Shown piece by piece: positions 6,902-8,945 of a stretch of 8,945 nucleotides of DNA. The DNA is from Methanosphaera sp. rholeuAM130 (lineage in GTDB: Archaea; Methanobacteriota; Methanobacteria; Methanobacteriales; Methanobacteriaceae), in contig MUZY01000161.1 of assembly GCA_003266065.1 (NCBI GenBank), positions 2,755 to 11,699 on the forward strand. The letters are read 5' to 3'. A program made the position numbers and the translations under genes. Numbering within the stretch: the first letter of the stretch is position 1; each line of letters starts with the position of its first letter. The notes beneath the pieces are model-generated. The model did no database searches and was not told the DNA's origin. It saw only the letters and a list, made by a program, of their open reading frames with translations.

Positions 6902-6991
6902 AGTAATCCATAATGGATGCATATTATGAATGATTATTCAGATTGACAATCAAGTTTTTTTGGATTTGAAGTGTTTTTTAAGTTCTGTTTC

Positions 6992-6998
6992 AAAAAAA
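6992..6998 (-). terminator. T7 terminator of the rsmA-hemK unit
   Basis: Twenty bases beyond the hemK stop codon the minus strand reads CCACCACC followed by seven T. This is a typical archaeal U-tract termination site with no obvious hairpin. Confidence 0.55.
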
Positions 6999-7018
6999 GG
7001 TGGTGGTAATTGGATGGA

Positions 7019-7603
7019 CTATAACCTGGCGGTTATTAGGGTTATGTCTTCAAAGAAAACGTGTTCGATAGCAGTTATCTCTGCTTCGAATCCTTCCTCT
7101 TTTAGCATTGAAAGCGTCTTGTCGTTGTCGGATAACGATGATTGAACCATCTGTATGATTCCGCCTTCATTGAGATATCTTTTGGCTTCCTTCAGGAAGC
7201 GGTCTATAACAGTTCTGCCGTCACGGCCTCCATCCCATGCCTTGGAATATTCATCGTCAGCATGTTCATCCTCATCTACGGGTAGATAGGGCGTGTTGAA
7301 TAATATCAAATCATAGGTTGAGCTGATGTTTTCGAAAAGGTCACTTCTTATTATTGCAATGTTGTTTCTATTGTTCAGTTTAACGTTAGATTCCATGCAT
7401 TTGATTGCATGTGGATTGATGTCACACACGTCTACCGATTTGACGAATCGTGATGCACAGATGCTTACAAGTCCACTTCCACCACCTATTTCCAATACCT
7501 CCATACTATCATCCAATATGAGGTTATCGATTAACAGAAAGGTATCTTCCGCCGGAGGATATACCTCATCGCATTCATTGTATTCAACGTCTTCATATTT
7601 CAC
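7019..7603 (-). CDS. HemK2/Mtq2-like class I methyltransferase (probable release-factor glutamine methylase)
   Basis: This is a 194-residue SAM-dependent methyltransferase of the archaeal/eukaryotic HemK2/Mtq2 group, which methylates the glutamine of the GGQ motif in class I release factor aRF1, usually with a Trm112-like partner. The substrate is inferred from the family. Seen: the N-terminal VYPPAEDTFLL (14-24), the SAM loop VLEIGGGSG (36-44), the acidic D61-x-N-P after strand 2, the active-site motif N103-T-P-Y106-L-P, and WDGGRDGR, typical of this subgroup. Position 104 is Thr where the classical motif has Pro (NPPY). The length is normal for the family. The start is GTG 7603, placed by a perfect AGGTGAT four bases upstream; the nearby ATG is out of frame. 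It lies five bases after the rsmA stop, so the two are surely one transcript. The stop is TAG. Confidence 0.88.
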   Translation of the reverse strand: MKYEDVEYNECDEVYPPAEDTFLLIDNLILDDSMEVLEIGGGSGLVSICASRFVKSVDVCDINPHAIKCMESNVKLNNRNNIAIIRSDLFENISSTYDLILFNTPYLPVDEDEHADDEYSKAWDGGRDGRTVIDRFLKEAKRYLNEGGIIQMVQSSLSDNDKTLSMLKEEGFEAEITAIEHVFFEDITLITARL

Positions 7604-7607
7604 TCAA

Positions 7608-7614
7608 ATCACCT
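7608..7614 (-). promoter_or_regulatory. ribosome binding site of the HemK2-like gene, overlapping the rsmA stop
   Basis: AGGTGAT is an exact complement of the archaeal 16S rRNA 3' tail. It contains the TGA stop codon of rsmA and sits four bases before GTG 7603. It decides the GTG start and suggests translational coupling of the two methyltransferases. Confidence 0.8.
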
Positions 7615-8430
7615 GCTTATTATCTCTTCTATCGTTGATGATATCTCAAGTATTTCATCCGGAGTTAATTTGAACACCTTCCTGTCAAAGATGGAATTGT
7701 CGACGGCATCCAATTTTTCCTTCAGATATCTTTTATCCATAGATAGTTCATGTGCCGATTGAACAAGTGCTTTTCTGGCCTTTTTGTTTCTATGCTGGAA
7801 CAAGGCTCTCGTGCAGTCGTCGAAGTATCCGTTTAATTCTACATGTTCTTTGGGAATCAGTTCTATAACGGCACTGTCGACCTTTGGCTGTGGAATAAAG
7901 CATGACGGAGTTAAGGTGTCTATAATCTTCACGTCGCATCTGTAGTATAATGCCACGGATAGTCTGGAATATTCCTTGGTATCCGGTTTTGCATTCATTC
8001 TCCGGGCAAATTCCAGTTGATACATGAGTATAGCCTTTTTAAAGTCATAGTTCAACAGTTTGAATGTTATTGGTGATGAAATTTGATATGGAAGATTGCT
8101 TACGACCTTGTCAAAGTGGGGAAAGTCTACCTTCAAGGCATCATCGTTTATCAATTCAATATTGTCAATATTCTCTTTGCTTATTATTTCATTGAGTATG
8201 TCCGCTATGACCGGATCCTTTTCTATGGCTATTACTTTTTTGGCCTTATCTGCCATAGACAATGTCAATGTGCCTATTCCGGCACCGATTTCAAGTATTA
8301 CCTCGTCATCCTTAATATCTGCGTTCGACAGTATCTTTTCTACCTTATTGTTGTCGACAAGATAGTTCTGGCTTTTGTTTTTATCCAGACGTATATTATA
8401 TTTTTTCAGCAGTTCTCTCGTATTTGGCAT
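7609..8430 (-). CDS. rsmA: 16S rRNA adenine dimethyltransferase RsmA (KsgA/Dim1 family)
   Basis: This is a 273-residue KsgA/Dim1 enzyme, which transfers four methyl groups from SAM to two adjacent adenines in the last helix of small-subunit rRNA, a late check in 30S assembly. Seen: the N-terminal QNYLVD (21-26; family QNFL), the SAM motif LEIGAGIGTLT (46-56), the acidic E70-K-D after strand 2, D96-D97-A after strand 3, and the catalytic NLPY (112-115) followed by QISSPI. The C-terminal part has FIPQPKVDSAV and the RNA-binding helical region LFQHRNKKARKAL. Length is normal for archaea. ATG 8430 is preceded by AAGGA ten bases upstream. It heads a two-gene unit with the HemK2-like gene, and 81 bases separate it from rpo4. 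The stop is TGA within the next gene's ribosome binding site. Confidence 0.97.
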   Translation of the reverse strand: MPNTRELLKKYNIRLDKNKSQNYLVDNNKVEKILSNADIKDDEVILEIGAGIGTLTLSMADKAKKVIAIEKDPVIADILNEIISKENIDNIELINDDALKVDFPHFDKVVSNLPYQISSPITFKLLNYDFKKAILMYQLEFARRMNAKPDTKEYSRLSVALYYRCDVKIIDTLTPSCFIPQPKVDSAVIELIPKEHVELNGYFDDCTRALFQHRNKKARKALVQSAHELSMDKRYLKEKLDAVDNSIFDRKVFKLTPDEILEISSTIEEIISR

Positions 8431-8450
8431 AGAAAATGATTCCTTGATTG

Positions 8451-8460
8451 TAATTTAAAA
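8451..8460 (-). promoter_or_regulatory. weak TATA-like element ahead of rsmA
   Basis: The minus strand reads CTATTTTTAAATTAC some 20-30 bases upstream of the rsmA start. If this is box A, transcription would begin close to the start codon and leave almost no leader, although AAGGA upstream of the start suggests a led mRNA. It may therefore be plain AT-rich spacer with rsmA read through from rpo4. Confidence 0.25.
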
Positions 8461-8491
8461 ATAGTTATCCATGTTTGGGGGTCAGATAAGT

Positions 8492-8497
8492 AAAAAA
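8492..8497 (-). terminator. T6 tract after rpo4
   Basis: The minus strand reads CTATTTTTTAC beginning 14 bases after the rpo4 stop codon. It may end or attenuate the rpl21e-rpo4 transcript before rsmA. Six T is a modest tract, so partial read-through is plausible. Confidence 0.4.
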
Positions 8498-8511
8498 TAG
8501 AAGAGTGGGAA

Positions 8512-8871
8512 TTATCGGTATTGATCCACCAAGTCCAGAATACTTTGCAAGGTTTCCGTTTCAACAATTCCTCTTTCCTTTGCAAATATTAAACGAAGGT
8601 CATCAAGATCTTCGGGCATCATATCCACTACTTTAACTGCTTGAGCAGGTGTAAGGTACTCTTCCAGTTTGCCTCTCAATTCTTTTGCATCCTCTGCGTC
8701 CAGAAGGGCAAACTTATTCACGTAATCGATTGTTAGGTTTTGTTCATATGTGAATTGGTGAGCATCGACTTCATTGTTTTCATCAGCCTTTTCTTCCACT
8801 TTCTTTGCTAGAAGATCTCTTGCTTCTGATATGGTTATAGGTTCACTATCGATGACTTTTTTTCCAATCAT
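8512..8871 (-). CDS. rpo4: DNA-directed RNA polymerase subunit Rpo4 (subunit F)
   Basis: This is a 119-residue archaeal homologue of eukaryotic Rpb4. With Rpo7 it forms the polymerase stalk that helps open-complex formation and binds the emerging RNA. Seen: the family opening MIGKKVIDSEPITISEARDL, the central TYEQNLTIDYVNKFALL, and the HRDC-like helical C-terminus with YLTPAQAVKVVDMMPEDLDD and LRLIFAKER. Length is typical. The frame extends upstream to ATG 8874 and GTG 8880. ATG 8871 is preferred because it gives the family N-terminus and stands five bases after GAGTGA, against two bases for 8874. It follows rpl21e by five bases, an arrangement common in euryarchaea that gives tight co-translation. 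It is also called rpoF. Confidence 0.95.
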   Translation of the reverse strand: MIGKKVIDSEPITISEARDLLAKKVEEKADENNEVDAHQFTYEQNLTIDYVNKFALLDAEDAKELRGKLEEYLTPAQAVKVVDMMPEDLDDLRLIFAKERGIVETETLQSILDLVDQYR

Positions 8872-8876
8872 CATAA

Positions 8877-8945
8877 TCACTCTTGTTCTTGTAATTTAAG
8901 ATGTTCAGGTCTTATAATTAATTCTTTTGCTTTGTTACCATCTTT
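8877..8945 (-). CDS. rpl21e: 50S ribosomal protein L21e, C-terminal 22 residues (partial)
   Basis: The frame entering from the right edge translates to a C-terminus with GNKAKELIIRPEHLKLQEQE and stops at TGA 8879-8877. The RPEHL motif near the end and the position directly before rpo4 identify archaeal L21e, a large-subunit ribosomal protein. The N-terminal three quarters lie outside the window. Its last codons contain GAGTGA, which doubles as the ribosome binding site of rpo4. Confidence 0.88.
   Translation of the reverse strand, partial: KDGNKAKELIIRPEHLKLQEQE

Larger units (their letters stand above)
6735..7018. other. intergenic region between hemK and the adhesin gene
   Basis: This very AT-rich gap holds, from right to left, the T7 end signal of the upstream unit, three small dyads (GATTG-A-CAATC at 6941-6951, TGAAT-GATT-ATTCA at 6927-6940, TCCAT-A-ATGGA at 6907-6917), the AAAACTAGTTTT palindrome, the candidate TATA box and the 11-bp inverted repeat. 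No gene was found: the frames opening here on the plus strand run into the antisense of hemK and look like chance. Confidence 0.65.

Noticed and set aside
6955..6978. T-rich runs on the plus strand as a terminator
   Set aside because: No plus-strand gene ends nearby.
6930..7145. Plus-strand 71-codon frame starting in the hemK-adhesin gap
   Set aside because: Two thirds of it is antisense of the hemK C-terminus and no start signal precedes it.
7326..7673. Plus-strand frame opposite hemK and the end of rsmA
   Set aside because: The minus-strand genes here are clear family members; the antisense translation matches nothing recognisable.
8083..8439. Two overlapping plus-strand frames opposite rsmA
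   Set aside because: Both are shadows of the conserved SAM-binding half of rsmA.
1..8945. A hidden defence, mobile or biosynthetic system
   Set aside because: Every long reading frame is accounted for by the adhesin and the gene-expression genes; no transposase, integrase, nuclease or toxin-like protein is present.

Overview
The window looks like a chromosomal segment of a methanogenic archaeon of the order Methanobacteriales (Methanobrevibacter-like). This rests on archaeal-type Rpo4, L21e, RsmA and HemK2/Mtq2-family proteins, on Shine-Dalgarno sites of the AGGTGAT type, on T-tract terminators and AT-rich intergenic DNA, and on a giant secreted adhesin-like protein with a beta-helix and Ig-like repeats, a hallmark of gut and rumen members of this order. 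The genus is an inference from gene content.

Layout, left to right. Positions 1-108 hold the 3' end of an unrecognised plus-strand membrane-protein gene. Positions 109-394 are a convergent intergenic region with a 19-bp tandem repeat, a plus-strand T-rich tract and a minus-strand hairpin/T-tract terminator. Positions 395-6724 (minus) encode one 2109-residue adhesin-like protein: signal peptide, parallel beta-helix, one linking Ig-like domain, five A/B pairs of acidic Ig-like domains, then four Ig-like domains of another type. Positions 6725-7018 are its promoter and leader region plus the 3' end of the next unit. Positions 7019-8945 (minus) hold informational genes: hemK2/mtq2-like methyltransferase, rsmA (ksgA), rpo4 (rpoF) and the 3' end of rpl21e.

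Transcription of all complete genes is leftward. rpl21e and rpo4 are tightly coupled. A T6 tract and an 81-bp gap separate them from rsmA and hemK, which are themselves translationally coupled. rsmA dimethylates 16S rRNA, the HemK2-like enzyme probably methylates the release factor, Rpo4 is an RNA polymerase stalk subunit and L21e is a large-subunit ribosomal protein, so this is a gene-expression cluster. The adhesin is a separate unit with its own promoter, terminator and repeat-rich flanks.

No CRISPR array, transposase, tRNA or rRNA, phage gene or defence system is visible. The least explained signals are short: an AAAACTAG-containing motif confined to the non-coding DNA flanking the adhesin, an 11-bp inverted repeat in the adhesin leader, and near-identical DNA blocks inside the adhesin that point to recent repeat exchange.
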